From: Streptomyces sp. ISL-1
GTDB taxonomy: Bacteria > Actinomycetota > Actinomycetes > Streptomycetales > Streptomycetaceae
DNA: 64,000 bases
Direction of reading: 5' to 3'
Assembly: GCF_018614585.1 (NCBI RefSeq)
Contig: NZ_JAGGOI010000004.1
Location: forward strand, 327,055 to 391,054
A program made the translations under genes and the position numbers. Within the stretch, counting starts at the first letter, position 1. Each line of letters starts with the position of its first letter. Positions 47,270-56,484 of the stretch are shown piece after piece. The notes under the pieces were generated by a model that was given only the letters and a program-made list of their open reading frames with translations, made no database searches and was not told where the DNA came from.

Positions 47270-48624
47270 TGGTACTCCTTGCCGACCTTCTCGGCCAGCT
47301 TCTGGGAGGCTGCCAGGGCCTGGTCGACGGTCTGGCGGCCGGCGATGGCCGCGCTGATCTCCTGCGAGACCTTGGTGCCCAGGTCGGTGAACTCGGGGAT
47401 GCCGACGAACTGGATGCCGGGCGCGGGACGCGGCTGGGTGCCGGGGTTCTGCGGGTCGGCGCTCGCGATGGCCTTCTCGGTGATGTCCGCGAAGGCGCCC
47501 GCCGCCTTGCGGTACTCCGGATTGGCGTAGGTGGAGGCCCGCTTTCCCGCGGGCACATTGGCCCAGCCGCTCTTCTCGCCGACCAGCGCCTCGTACTTCT
47601 TGCTGGACGCCCAGGAGATGAACTTCCAGGCGCTGTCGGACTTCTTGGACGCCTTCTGCATGCCCCAGGCCCAGGTGTAGAGCCAGCCGGAGCTCTCCGT
47701 CTTCTCCACCGGCGCCGGTACGTAGCCGATCTTGCCCTTCACCGGGGAGCCTGCCGCCTCCAGGGAGCCCGCTCCGGCCGTGGCGTCGTACCACATCGCG
47801 GTTTTGCCCTGTGTCATGTTGTTGAGGCACTCGGCGTAGCCGGACTGGGCCGCGCCCGCTTCACCGTGGCCCCGCACCAGGTCGACGTAGAACTGGGTGG
47901 CCTTCTTGAACTCCGGGGAGGTGAGCTTCGCCTGCCAGTCCGCGGTGAACCAGGTGCCGCCCATGGTGTTGACGACGGTCGTGAGCGGGGCGATGACCTC
48001 GCCCCAGCCGGGCAGTCCGCGCAGGCAGATGCCCTTCATCCCGCTCTCGGCGCCGTCCGCCTTCGCCGCGAGATCGGCAACCTGCGCCCAGGTGGGCTTC
48101 GCCGGCATCTTCAGCCCCTTGGCGGCGAAGACGTCCTTTCGGTACATGAGGAAGGACGACTCGCCGTAGAAAGGCTCGGCGTAGAGCTTTCCGTCCTTCG
48201 CTGTGAGCGATTCCCGCAGCGGCTCGAGTATGTCGTTCTGGTCGAAGGCGGTGTCCTTCTTCGCGTACTCGTCCAGCCCGTGCAGCCAGCCGTTCTTGGC
48301 GTAGAACGGCACCTCGAAGTTGCTGATGGTGGCGACGTCGTACTGACCCGCCTGGTTGGAGAAGTCCTGACTGATCTTGTCGCGGACGTCGTTCTCCGGG
48401 AGCACGGTGAAGTTGACCTTGATGCCGGTCTCCTTGGTGAAGTTGGCCGCGGTCAGCTTCTGCAGTTCGACCATCTGCGGGTTGTTCACCATGAGGACGT
48501 TCACTGCCTCGCTCCCGGTGGAGGAGGAGGCGCCTGCTCCGCTGCACCCCGCGAGAAGTGCCATGGCGGCCGTGCCGGCCCCCGCACTCAGGCGGATTCC
48601 ACGTCGTCGTCGCTGGAGGGGCAT
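47266..48624 (-). CDS. sugar/polyol ABC transporter substrate-binding lipoprotein
   Basis: A 452-residue binding protein with lipobox LLAGC. NVLMVNNPQMVELQKL, TVLPENDVRDKISQDFSNQAG and FYGESSFLMYRKDVF resemble sorbitol/mannitol-binding proteins (SmoE type). AGGAGAAATC precedes the ATG. Followed by GTGA overlap with the first permease gene. Like the other carbohydrate system, it lacks its own ATPase and would use a shared MsiK-like one. Confidence 0.9.
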   Translation of the reverse strand: MPLQRRRRGIRLSAGAGTAAMALLAGCSGAGASSSTGSEAVNVLMVNNPQMVELQKLTAANFTKETGIKVNFTVLPENDVRDKISQDFSNQAGQYDVATISNFEVPFYAKNGWLHGLDEYAKKDTAFDQNDILEPLRESLTAKDGKLYAEPFYGESSFLMYRKDVFAAKGLKMPAKPTWAQVADLAAKADGAESGMKGICLRGLPGWGEVIAPLTTVVNTMGGTWFTADWQAKLTSPEFKKATQFYVDLVRGHGEAGAAQSGYAECLNNMTQGKTAMWYDATAGAGSLEAAGSPVKGKIGYVPAPVEKTESSGWLYTWAWGMQKASKKSDSAWKFISWASSKKYEALVGEKSGWANVPAGKRASTYANPEYRKAAGAFADITEKAIASADPQNPGTQPRPAPGIQFVGIPEFTDLGTKVSQEISAAIAGRQTVDQALAASQKLAEKVGKEYQ

Positions 48625-48761
48625 GATTTCTCCTGATCGTTCGTAGCGGCTCGGTGATCGGTGGTTCAAGACGTGACGGGACCCGCCCCGGTGTTTGCGT
48701 CCCGGGATCAATGGCCTTATGGGGTACGGAAGTTGAGCGGCGGGGCGCCGCAGGGGGGTGT

Positions 48762-49523
48762 TCAGACGCGGATCACGTGGGGGCCGAGGAGGGAGTAGCG
48801 CTGCGCCTCCGCAGAGGGCAGGCCCGCGTCGGTGACGATGGCCTCGAAGTCGCCGACGTCGGCGAAGCGGCAAAAGCTCACCGCGCCGAACTTCGTATGG
48901 ATACCGGCGAACACGCGGCGGCGTGCGCTGCGCATTGCCTGTGACTTGACCTCGCTCACCGCGGGGTCCGGTGTGGTCAGTCCGTACTCACGGGAGATGC
49001 CGTTCGCGCCGACGTACGCCAGGTCGATGACGAAGTCGGCGAGCATCCGGGTGGCCCAGTGATCGACCGTGGCCATGGTGCCGCCGCGGACGCGCCCGCC
49101 GAGCAGCAGCACGGAGATCTTCTCGGCGTCCGCGAGGACGGTCGCCACCGCCAGGGACGCGGTGACGACGGTCAGCGGCCGGTCCCGCGGCAGCGCTTCG
49201 GCGACAAGCTGTGGGGTGAAGCCCTCGTCCACGAAGACCGTCTCGGCGTCACCGAGCAGATCGGCGGCGGCCGCCGCGATCCGTGACTTCTGCGGCACAT
49301 GCCGGGTGGTGCGCACCGCGAGCGTCGTCTCGAAGCCGGCGGACTCGACGGGGTAGGCCCCTCCGTGCGTACGCCGCACCAGACCGTGTTCCTCCAAGGC
49401 GTGCAGATCCCGCCTGATGGTCTCTTTGGCCACCTGGAACCGGGCGGCCAGCCGGTTGACATCGACCGACCCGTCCAGCCGGGCCGTCTCGAGAATTCCC
49501 CGTCGGCGTTCCTCGGTGTCCAC
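48762..49523 (-). CDS. DeoR/GlpR family transcriptional regulator
   Basis: A 253-residue repressor. DTEERRRGILETARLDGSVDVNRLAARFQVAKETIRRDLHALEEHGLVRR is a standard DeoR helix-turn-helix; the sensor half has FVDEGFTPQLVAEAL and LLLGGRVRGGTM-type motifs found in sugar-phosphate binders. GTG at 49523 with AGGGAAG upstream. First gene on the strand of the polyol operon, which it most likely controls. The C-terminus fits the ribose-5-phosphate-isomerase-like fold. Confidence 0.9.
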   Translation of the reverse strand: MDTEERRRGILETARLDGSVDVNRLAARFQVAKETIRRDLHALEEHGLVRRTHGGAYPVESAGFETTLAVRTTRHVPQKSRIAAAAADLLGDAETVFVDEGFTPQLVAEALPRDRPLTVVTASLAVATVLADAEKISVLLLGGRVRGGTMATVDHWATRMLADFVIDLAYVGANGISREYGLTTPDPAVSEVKSQAMRSARRRVFAGIHTKFGAVSFCRFADVGDFEAIVTDAGLPSAEAQRYSLLGPHVIRV

Positions 49524-49925
49524 GACACACTTCCCTGCTTCTGGCCTGCAGCGCTGTCCATGCGCTGTCGGTGCTTGGGGTCCCGGCGTCCGTTCGGGCC
49601 CATGCGTCGTTTGTACAAGCAGGCACTCCCGTTCGACCAGGCTCTTCGCGTGATTCACTGTGCCCGTTCATGCCCGTTTCGGCGAGGCCTTCGGCGCTGG
49701 TGGTGCGGTCCGGGGCGCACACCGCGGCGCGGCGCGCTGCCCGCTTGACACCAAGAGGGCGTCCGAACGGTGCCCGCGGGCGGACACTGGAGCGACAACT
49801 TGATTCGGCCGTCCCGGAATGCGCATGCGTGCGGGGGGCTTGAGGAACGATGAATGGCTGGCTCCGCCTGTACGTATGCGTAGGGGCGGACATGGATTTT
49901 CCGACGGACATCCAGGAGCACACTG
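49524..49925. promoter_or_regulatory. DeoR / gnd divergent intergenic region with TGCCCGTT repeats
   Basis: 402 bp with no supportable gene. Near 49628-49680 the motif CCCGTT recurs (TCCCGTTCG, TGCCCGTTCA, TGCCCGTTTC), the last two in direct tandem, 10 bp apart; DeoR proteins often bind short direct repeats. The gnd-side end has the sequence CCGCCTGTACGTA (49864-49876) shared with the LuxR-gene leader. GGAG at 49915-49918 is the gnd ribosome site. Confidence 0.4.
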
Positions 49926-51368
49926 ATGAGTGGAACAGCCCAGATCGGCGTCACGGGGCTCGCGGTGATGGGCCGCAATCTCGCCCGTAACTTCGCCCGC
50001 AACGGCTTCACCGTTGCCGTCCACAACCGCACGGCGGCCAAGACGCGCGCGCTGGTCGAGGAGTTCGGCAGCGAGGGCACCTTTGTACCCGCCGAGTCGG
50101 CCGAGGAGTTCGTCGCGGCCCTGGAGCGCCCGCGCCGACTGGTGATCATGGTCAAGGCGGGCGACCCGACCGACGCCGTGATCCAGGAGTTCGCGCCGCT
50201 GCTGGAGGAGGGCGATGTCATCATCGACGGCGGCAACGCCCACTTCGCCGACACCCGGCGCCGCGAGAAGGAACTGCGGGAGCGCGGCATCCACTTCGTG
50301 GGTACGGGCATCTCGGGCGGCGAGGAGGGTGCGCTGCACGGCCCGAGCATCATGCCGGGCGGCTCGGCCGAGTCGTACGCCTCGCTCGGCCCGATGTTCG
50401 AGAAGATCGCCGCGAAGGCCCCTGACGGCACCCCCTGTGTCACCCATGTCGGCCCGGACGGCGCGGGCCACTTCGTGAAGATGGTCCACAACGGCATCGA
50501 GTACGCCGACATGCAGCTGATCGCCGAGGCGTACCACTTGCTGCGCGCGGTAGCGGGCTACTCCCCCGCGCAGATCGCCGAGACCTTCCGCACCTGGAAC
50601 ACCGGGCGGCTCGACTCGTATCTGATCGAGATCACGGCGGAGGTGCTGGCGCACACGGACGCCGCGACCGCAAAGCCCTTCGTCGATGTCGTCGCCGACC
50701 AGGCGGAGCAGAAGGGCACGGGCCGCTGGACGGTGCAGATCGCCCTCGACCTGGGGGTGCCGGTATCCGGCATCGCGGAGGCGGTCTTCGCCCGTTCGCT
50801 CTCCGGCCACGCGCACCTGCGCGAGGCCTCCCGCTCGCTGCCCGGGCCGGCGGCCCGGCCGCTGGGCGAGGACGATGCCGGGCGCTTCGCCGACCAGGTC
50901 GAGCAGGCGCTGTACGCGTCCAAGATCGTGTCGTACACGCAGGGCTTCCACCAGATCCAGGCGGGCGGCGACGCCTACGACTGGGGCATCGACCTCGGTT
51001 CGGTGGCCGCGATCTGGCGGGCCGGCTGCATCATCAGGGCGGCGTTCCTGGACCGCATCCGCGAGGCGTACGACGCGCAGCGCGACCTGCCGAGCCTGCT
51101 GTCGGACAAGCAGTTCGCGGAGGAGATCGGCGCGGCGCAGGACGACTGGCGCGAAGTGATCTCGGCAGCCGCCCGGCACGGCGTCCCGACGCCCGGTTTC
51201 TCGGCGGCACTCGCGTACTACGACGCCCTGCGCGCCGAGCGGCTGCCCGCTGCGCTCACCCAGGCCCAGCGTGACTTCTTCGGTGCGCACACCTACCGGC
51301 GGACCGACCGCGAGGGTTCGTTCCACACCCTGTGGGGCGGCGACCGCTCGGAGGTGCGCACCGACTGA
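49926..51368 (+). CDS. gnd: 6-phosphogluconate dehydrogenase, decarboxylating
   Basis: A 480-residue enzyme of the pentose phosphate pathway: 6-phosphogluconate + NADP to ribulose-5-phosphate + CO2. GLAVMGRNLARN binds NADP; HNGIEYADMQLIAEAYHLL and DLGSVAAIWRAGCIIRA are substrate-site signatures, and the length is that of the long GndA class. GGAG 8 nt before the ATG. Monocistronic; neighbours are unrelated, although sugar operons flank it. Confidence 0.96.
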   Translation: MSGTAQIGVTGLAVMGRNLARNFARNGFTVAVHNRTAAKTRALVEEFGSEGTFVPAESAEEFVAALERPRRLVIMVKAGDPTDAVIQEFAPLLEEGDVIIDGGNAHFADTRRREKELRERGIHFVGTGISGGEEGALHGPSIMPGGSAESYASLGPMFEKIAAKAPDGTPCVTHVGPDGAGHFVKMVHNGIEYADMQLIAEAYHLLRAVAGYSPAQIAETFRTWNTGRLDSYLIEITAEVLAHTDAATAKPFVDVVADQAEQKGTGRWTVQIALDLGVPVSGIAEAVFARSLSGHAHLREASRSLPGPAARPLGEDDAGRFADQVEQALYASKIVSYTQGFHQIQAGGDAYDWGIDLGSVAAIWRAGCIIRAAFLDRIREAYDAQRDLPSLLSDKQFAEEIGAAQDDWREVISAAARHGVPTPGFSAALAYYDALRAERLPAALTQAQRDFFGAHTYRRTDREGSFHTLWGGDRSEVRTD

Positions 51369-51386
51369 TCAGCGCTACGGGCCGAT

Positions 51387-51575
51387 TCAGCTCGCCGGAC
51401 CGGGCTGAGGTTCCGGCTCCGGCGGCGGTACGGGTTCGGGGCCGGGGCCCGGCGGCTGCGGAATGGGGTCGGGCGCGGGTCCCGGCGGAGGCGTCGGCAC
51501 CGGCCCCGGCCCCGGCAGCGGTCCGGGATCAGGTCCGGGCGGGATCGGCGAAGGCGGTACGGGTGGGTGGGTCAT
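51387..51575 (-). CDS. 62-residue polyproline protein
   Basis: The ATG at 51575 has GGAGG 7 nt upstream, an excellent site. The product (MTHPPVPPSPIPPGPDPGPL...) is over half proline with Gly, Glu and Asp and no other structure; PPP runs imply need for elongation factor P. Third codon positions are GC-rich, but the repeats make that weak evidence. It lies between convergent gnd and a co-directional racemase-like gene. Function unknown. Confidence 0.5.
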   Translation of the reverse strand: MTHPPVPPSPIPPGPDPGPLPGPGPVPTPPPGPAPDPIPQPPGPGPEPVPPPEPEPQPGPAS

Positions 51576-51653
51576 GCCAGACCTCCAGCGGTTCAAAGTC
51601 GTGCGTTCCCAATGTCTCCCGGTGCGCGTGGCCTCGCGCGCCGGGTCCACTCG

Positions 51654-52283
51654 TCATGATCCGTGTGTGATGGCAAGGGCGGCGGCCCGCAGCCCGGGCC
51701 GCGGGCTGGACAGGACGGGGACGGCGGTCGTCGTACGGTCCGCCGCGTCGGCCATCGACGCCTGGGCCAGCACGATGACATCCGTGGCGGGCGCCCCGTC
51801 GACCGCGGCGGCCACGGCGTCCAGATAGCCGTCGCGGTCGCCCGCCTCGAAGAGCTCCCAGGCGCCGTCGACGAGCAGCGTGCGCAGGTCGATCGCGCGG
51901 CCCGCGGCCTCTTCCCGGATCAGCGCGAGTGTCGGCTCCAGGGTGCTGCGCAGGGCGGCGACCACCACGATCCGGTCCGCCGCGGCGGCCGCGGCGGCCA
52001 TCGGCCGGTCGCCCCGCAGCACCGGAACGCCGAGGTCCGCGGCGCATGCCTCGGCAACGCCGCCGATCGTGGAGCAGGTGACGAGGACCGCGGCCGCACC
52101 CTCGGCGGCTCCGGCGAGCGCGGTGGCGACGGCGGGCGCGATCGCCTCGGGCCCCTCCTCCCGGGCCCGGGCGAGGAGATCCTCCTCGACGAGATGACGC
52201 AGCGCGAGACCCGGGTGATCTTCGTCCCGCAGGGCGTCGAAGACCGGGACGTGGACCGGGGAGGTGTGCAGCAGCGCCAGCAT
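51654..52283 (-). CDS. aspartate/glutamate racemase family protein
   Basis: A 209-residue protein starting MLALLHTSPVHVPVFDALRD, with the first catalytic Cys in VLVTCSTIGGVAEA. Where racemases have the second Cys this protein has VIVLAQASMAD, so the usual two-Cys mechanism is absent. Similar proteins are sometimes annotated arylmalonate-decarboxylase-like. No Shine-Dalgarno before the ATG at 52283; may be leaderless. The frame is open to 52328. Confidence 0.75.
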   Translation of the reverse strand: MLALLHTSPVHVPVFDALRDEDHPGLALRHLVEEDLLARAREEGPEAIAPAVATALAGAAEGAAAVLVTCSTIGGVAEACAADLGVPVLRGDRPMAAAAAAADRIVVVAALRSTLEPTLALIREEAAGRAIDLRTLLVDGAWELFEAGDRDGYLDAVAAAVDGAPATDVIVLAQASMADAADRTTTAVPVLSSPRPGLRAAALAITHGS

Positions 52284-52305
52284 GGGCCGGATATTAGCTG
52301 CCCGG

Positions 52306-52650
52306 TCACCAGAGCTGCGGTTGGTCAATCAGCTGCTCCTCCGCGGTGCGCACCAGTTCGACCGGTGGCTTGGGGGCCTCGTCGGGGTGGCGGTGGGCCC
52401 ACTGGGCGGCGTACGGGCACAGCGGCACGACGGGCACGCCCTCGCGCGCGGCCATCGCGTAGAACTCGCGCACCAGGGCGCTCGCGATGCCCTTGCCCTC
52501 GTGCTCCGGTTCCACCACGGTGTGCACGGCCACCAGGGCGGCCGGGGTTGCGTCGAGGGTGAAGTAGGCGATGCGGCCGACGACTTGACCGTCCTCGACC
52601 GCCTCCAGAAGCCCCTTCTGCCGACTGTCACGGATGTCGGGTTCTGCCAT
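52306..52650 (-). CDS. GNAT / YjdJ-type N-acetyltransferase
   Basis: A 114-residue Gcn5-related protein of the short COG2388 class: VVGRIAYFTLDATPAALVAVHTVVEPEHEGKGIASALVREF has the acetyl-CoA loop and PLCPYAAQW the C-terminal signature. The ATG at 52650 is 8 nt after GAAGGAGA; the longer frame to 52695 lacks a good site. Lies between DoxX and racemase-like genes on the same strand. Role unknown. Confidence 0.85.
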   Translation of the reverse strand: MAEPDIRDSRQKGLLEAVEDGQVVGRIAYFTLDATPAALVAVHTVVEPEHEGKGIASALVREFYAMAAREGVPVVPLCPYAAQWAHRHPDEAPKPPVELVRTAEEQLIDQPQLW

Positions 52651-52709
52651 GACGGCTGTCTCCTTCATGCTTTCGGACAGGTCGGACGGCGACACCGACA
52701 GCGTACGGG

Positions 52710-53246
52710 CTACTCTCCTGCCGCCTCCGCGGGCTGCTCATCGACCTGCCCCTTCGCCCTCCTGCCGACCACCGCGGCAGCGGCGAGCGCACCGCCGAGG
52801 AAGGCGACGGCCACCACCCACGGCTGATCGAGGCGGTGCCAGGTCACGTGATCGAGCGAGTAGCGGCCGGCCCCGGTGATGCCGATGGAGGCCGCCGTGA
52901 AGCCGAGGAAAGCCGGGTACTCGAAGCCGCCGGCCTGGTTGAAGAACCCGGCGGGCGCGTGCACCGCCACCGCCCCGGCCATCGCGCCCGCGGCGGCGGC
53001 ACCGGCCACGGGGGTGGCGAGGCCCAGTGCGAGCAGCGCCCCGCCGCCCGCCTCGCTGAGCCCGGCGGCGACTGCGCTCGGCCGGGCGGGGCGAAATCCC
53101 ATGGCCTCCATGCCCGTCGCGGTCGCTTCGAGACCGCCGCCCCCGAACCAGCCGAACAGCTTCTGCGAACCGTGCGCGGCGAGGACCGCGCCCGTGCCGA
53201 CCCGCAGGACGAGCAGGCCGAGGTCACGTCGGTTGAGGCAAGCCAT
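52710..53246 (-). CDS. DoxX family membrane protein
   Basis: A 178-residue four-span membrane protein with LLVLRVGTGAVLAAHGSQKLFGWFGGGG, the DoxX signature. Good CGGGAGACAC site before the ATG. DoxX proteins are linked with redox and sulphur metabolism in actinobacteria; exact role unknown. The C-terminal tail (RRAKGQVDEQP) is cytoplasmic. Confidence 0.9.
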   Translation of the reverse strand: MACLNRRDLGLLVLRVGTGAVLAAHGSQKLFGWFGGGGLEATATGMEAMGFRPARPSAVAAGLSEAGGGALLALGLATPVAGAAAAGAMAGAVAVHAPAGFFNQAGGFEYPAFLGFTAASIGITGAGRYSLDHVTWHRLDQPWVVAVAFLGGALAAAAVVGRRAKGQVDEQPAEAAGE

Positions 53247-53445
53247 GAGTGTCTCCCGGTGCGGAGTGCGGTCAGGGGACGTACGGACGTACGGGAACCA
53301 CTCTCGTACGGGTCGGGCCGCGGGCCTCTGCGGTACTGCGCCATACGGGTGACACGGGCCGCGTGATCCACTGGCCGGAACCGTGCGGTAGATTTTGCGC
53401 GCCCTTGACCGGCATCAACTCATCGACATGGAGACCGGGCACTCA

Positions 53446-53868
53446 ATGAGCGACATCATCAACGGACTTGGCCGCGCGAGCGCGTACGGCGCTCTCGGCG
53501 TGGTCCTTCTGATCCTCGGCATGGTCCTGATCGACCTGCTGACGCCCGGAAAGCTGGGCCGGCAGATATGGGAGGACCGAAACCGCAATGCCGCGCTGCT
53601 GCTGAGCTCCGCGCTGCTGGGCATCGGCGGGATCGTCTTCACCTCGATCTGGACGACGTACGACGACTTCGGCAAGGGCCTTGCCTCCACCGCCGCGTTC
53701 GGTCTGCTGGGCCTGGTGATGATGGGGGTGGCGTTCCTGGTGGTGGACCTGGTCACGCCGGGCAAGCTGGGCGCGACGCTGGTCGAGCCGGAGCCGCATC
53801 CGGCGGTGTGGGTGACCGCGTCCTGCAACCTGGCGGTCTCGGCGATCGTCTCGGCGTCCATCGCCTGA
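53446..53868 (+). CDS. DUF350 family membrane protein
   Basis: A 140-residue protein with four hydrophobic spans arranged as two repeats, each ending in LTPGKLG / VTPGKLG. DUF350 (YjfL-like) proteins are small membrane proteins of unknown function. GGAGA 11 nt before the ATG at 53446; an upstream in-frame ATG at 53428 would add six residues (METGHS). Convergent with the AlkA-type gene. Confidence 0.85.
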   Translation: MSDIINGLGRASAYGALGVVLLILGMVLIDLLTPGKLGRQIWEDRNRNAALLLSSALLGIGGIVFTSIWTTYDDFGKGLASTAAFGLLGLVMMGVAFLVVDLVTPGKLGATLVEPEPHPAVWVTASCNLAVSAIVSASIA

Positions 53869-53958
53869 GCACAGGGAGCTCCATCGCGAGCTGGGGGGTT
53901 CTCTTGCCGCGCCGGGCCAGGGGGTGCGCAGGCCCACCGCCCACCGATCACCCCCGGC

Positions 53959-55437
53959 TCATGGCAGGTTCCAGAAGTGGTGCATGGCGTACGAACTCCA
54001 GGGCCGCCACTCCTGCGCATCCGCCGTCGACGCGCCCACCCGCCGCATCCCCGCCCGGATCGACGCGTCCCCCGTCAGCAGCACGTCCGGGTCGCCGAGG
54101 GCGCGCATCCGGATGTAGCCCGCCGTCCAGGGGCCGATGCCAGGCAGGGCCAGCAGCTGAAGCTCGGTCTCGTCCCGGTCCGCGCCCGGGTCCAGAACCG
54201 GCGCGCCCCGCGCGAGCGCGGCCGTCAGCGTACGCAGCGTGGCACGCCGCGCGCCGGGTATGTCGACTTCGGTCAGCGCGGCCGCCGCAAGCGCCTCCAC
54301 GCGCGGGAAAAGATGCGTGAGCCCGCCGCTCGGCTCGCACAACGGCTCTCCGTACGCGGCCACCAGCGCGCCACCGAGTCGCCGGCCCGCCGCGACCGAG
54401 ACCCCCTCACCCAGCACCGCCCGTACCGCGAGTTCGTGCGGGTCGGCCGTGCCTGGCGCGCGCAGGCCGGGGCGCGCGGCGACCAGCGGGGCCAACGCCG
54501 GGTCCGTGCCGAGGCGTTCGGCGACGGCGCACGGGTCGGCGTCCAGGTCGAACAGGCGGCGCATGCGCTGTGTGGCCGTCGTCAGGTCGCGCAGGTCCGC
54601 GAGGTGCAGCCGGCACTCCAACCAGCCTCCCTGGCCCGGCTGTTCGCTGATTTCGGCAACGCCGGACCCGCCGGGCAGCCGCAGGGTTCGCCGGTAGATG
54701 CGGGAGCCGCGCTCGCCGACGAGTTCCTCGATGCCGGGTACGGCCCGGCGGCCCAGGTAGTCGAAGACCTCGACGGCGGCGTAGGGACCGCGGTGGGCGA
54801 GTCGCAGGGGCACTCCGGCGGCGGCGCCGTTCTCGGGGGCGACCGGGCCGAAGCGTGAGCTGCGGCCGGGCCGGGCGGAGCGCAGTTCGCTGGGGGTGGC
54901 CGCGTAGATCTCCCGGATGGTGTCGTTGAACTGCCGTACGCTCGCGAACCCTGCCGCAAACGCGATCTCCGCCGCCTGCATGGTGGTTGTCTGCAGCAGT
55001 ACCCGCGCGGTGTGGCCGCGCTGGGCCCGCGCCAGGGCGATGGGGCCGGCGCCGAGCTCCGCGTTCAGCTGGCGCTGCACCTGGCGGGCGCTGTAGCCCA
55101 GCCGGCCGGCGAGGCCCGCGACACCCTCGCGGTCCACGACGCCGTCGCCGATGAGCCGCATGGCGCGGCCGACGACGTCGGCGCGGGCATTCCACTCCGC
55201 GGAGCCGGGCACGGCGTCTGGGCGGCAGCGGCGGCAGGCCCGGAAGCCGGCGCCCTGGGCCGCCGCGGCCGTCCGGTAGAACGATACGTTCCGGCGCTTG
55301 GGCGTGATCGCGGGACAGCTCGGCCGGCAGTAGATCCCGGTGGTGGACACGGCGAAGAAGAACACCCCGTCGAACCGGGCGTCCCTGCTGCTCACCGCCT
55401 CGTATCTGCTGTCCTCGCTGCTGTCCTCGATGGTCAT
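53959..55437 (-). CDS. Ada-AlkA bifunctional DNA repair protein
   Basis: A 492-residue protein with three parts: an Ada metal-binding domain (YCRPSC at about 37 and CRRCRP about 69), an AraC-type HTH (LAGRLGYSARQVQRQLNAELG), and an AlkA-type 3-methyladenine glycosylase with the HhH motif ALPGIGPWTAGYIRMRALGD and catalytic Asp in LLTGD. It removes alkylated bases and may activate its own gene. ATG at 55437. Confidence 0.9.
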   Translation of the reverse strand: MTIEDSSEDSRYEAVSSRDARFDGVFFFAVSTTGIYCRPSCPAITPKRRNVSFYRTAAAAQGAGFRACRRCRPDAVPGSAEWNARADVVGRAMRLIGDGVVDREGVAGLAGRLGYSARQVQRQLNAELGAGPIALARAQRGHTARVLLQTTTMQAAEIAFAAGFASVRQFNDTIREIYAATPSELRSARPGRSSRFGPVAPENGAAAGVPLRLAHRGPYAAVEVFDYLGRRAVPGIEELVGERGSRIYRRTLRLPGGSGVAEISEQPGQGGWLECRLHLADLRDLTTATQRMRRLFDLDADPCAVAERLGTDPALAPLVAARPGLRAPGTADPHELAVRAVLGEGVSVAAGRRLGGALVAAYGEPLCEPSGGLTHLFPRVEALAAAALTEVDIPGARRATLRTLTAALARGAPVLDPGADRDETELQLLALPGIGPWTAGYIRMRALGDPDVLLTGDASIRAGMRRVGASTADAQEWRPWSSYAMHHFWNLP

Positions 55438-55511
55438 ACGGCCAGTATGGGCACCGCGCCGGGCGCTCGGCTGGCGGAAATCGGACGTCGTGTTTCCGCC
55501 CTCGCGTTCGG

Positions 55512-56447
55512 CTATCGGCGGCGGAAGAACGCGGAGACGCCCAGTGCGAGAAGTGCGAGCACGGCAGCCGCCCCACCCAGCAGTACCGCCGTATGACCGC
55601 CGGCGCCGTCCGCCGACGCCGCGGCCGGCTGCCCGGCCGGCTCATCGGCAGGCGCGGAACCCGGTGCGGCGGGCGGCTGAGAGGTCGCGGGCTCAACGGC
55701 AGGATCGGAGGCAGGCTGCGAGGTCGGCGCGGTGACCGGGTCAGAGGGTGGCTCGGCAGAGGGTTCAGAGCCCGGCTGCTCCGCGACAGGCTCGCCGCCC
55801 CGCTCCTTGTCGCCCGCAAGCACCACGTCGGAGCACGAATAGTAGGTGTCCGGCGTGCTCGAGTTCCGCCACACCGTGTAGAGCACATGACGGCCCGTCA
55901 GTCCGGCCGGGAGCCGACCGGAGATCCGGTACGCACCGCCCGCGACCTCCGGATCGGTGGCCGTGGCGAAGGGCTTCGCCGACAGATCGGCCCACCGCAG
56001 CGGCGCGGCCGGGTCGTAGCCCTCCTTGGTGAGATACAGGTCGAACGTTCCCTCGTGCGGGATCGTCGTCCGGTAGGCGAGGGTGAACCGCGCGCCGGCC
56101 TTCAGGGTCGTCGCCGGCCAGTCCGCGCGGGCGATGTCCAGGCCCCTGTACGCCTCGAGACCCGCGCTGCACAGCCGGCCGTCCGGGACGACCTCGCGGT
56201 CTCTGCCCCGTACGTCGGCCACACGCAGATTGTCCCACTGGTCGAACGCCGATCCCCCGTTCGCGGCAACGGCGGCCCGGCAGGCGGCCGACGCCCGCTG
56301 GGCACCCTCGGGACCGCATGCGGCCACCCGGCTGACGGGATCGGTCGGCGCCCCGTGCGCCTGCGCGGTCCCGGCAGTCACGGCCGTGAGCAGCAGCGGT
56401 ACGACACCGGCCAGCGCAGCGGCGGCGGCAGTTCGATGGGCAGTCAT
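55512..56447 (-). CDS. AA10 lytic polysaccharide monooxygenase with C-terminal membrane anchor
   Basis: A 311-residue exported protein. Signal peptide ends ...GTAQA, so the mature protein starts HGAPTDPVSR with His31 as the copper ligand; the second ligand is in TTIPHEGTF and DTYYSCSDVV is typical. Residues about 230-285 are a Pro/Ser/Glu/Ala linker; then a hydrophobic span (AVLLGGAAAVLALLALGVSA) and FFRRR anchor the enzyme in the membrane. Chitin or cellulose oxidation is the family activity. ATG start with AGGAGG-type site. Confidence 0.9.
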   Translation of the reverse strand: MTAHRTAAAAALAGVVPLLLTAVTAGTAQAHGAPTDPVSRVAACGPEGAQRASAACRAAVAANGGSAFDQWDNLRVADVRGRDREVVPDGRLCSAGLEAYRGLDIARADWPATTLKAGARFTLAYRTTIPHEGTFDLYLTKEGYDPAAPLRWADLSAKPFATATDPEVAGGAYRISGRLPAGLTGRHVLYTVWRNSSTPDTYYSCSDVVLAGDKERGGEPVAEQPGSEPSAEPPSDPVTAPTSQPASDPAVEPATSQPPAAPGSAPADEPAGQPAAASADGAGGHTAVLLGGAAAVLALLALGVSAFFRRR

Positions 56448-56484
56448 CCGCAGCAGACCTCCTTGATGGGCTCAACAGCCTGCC

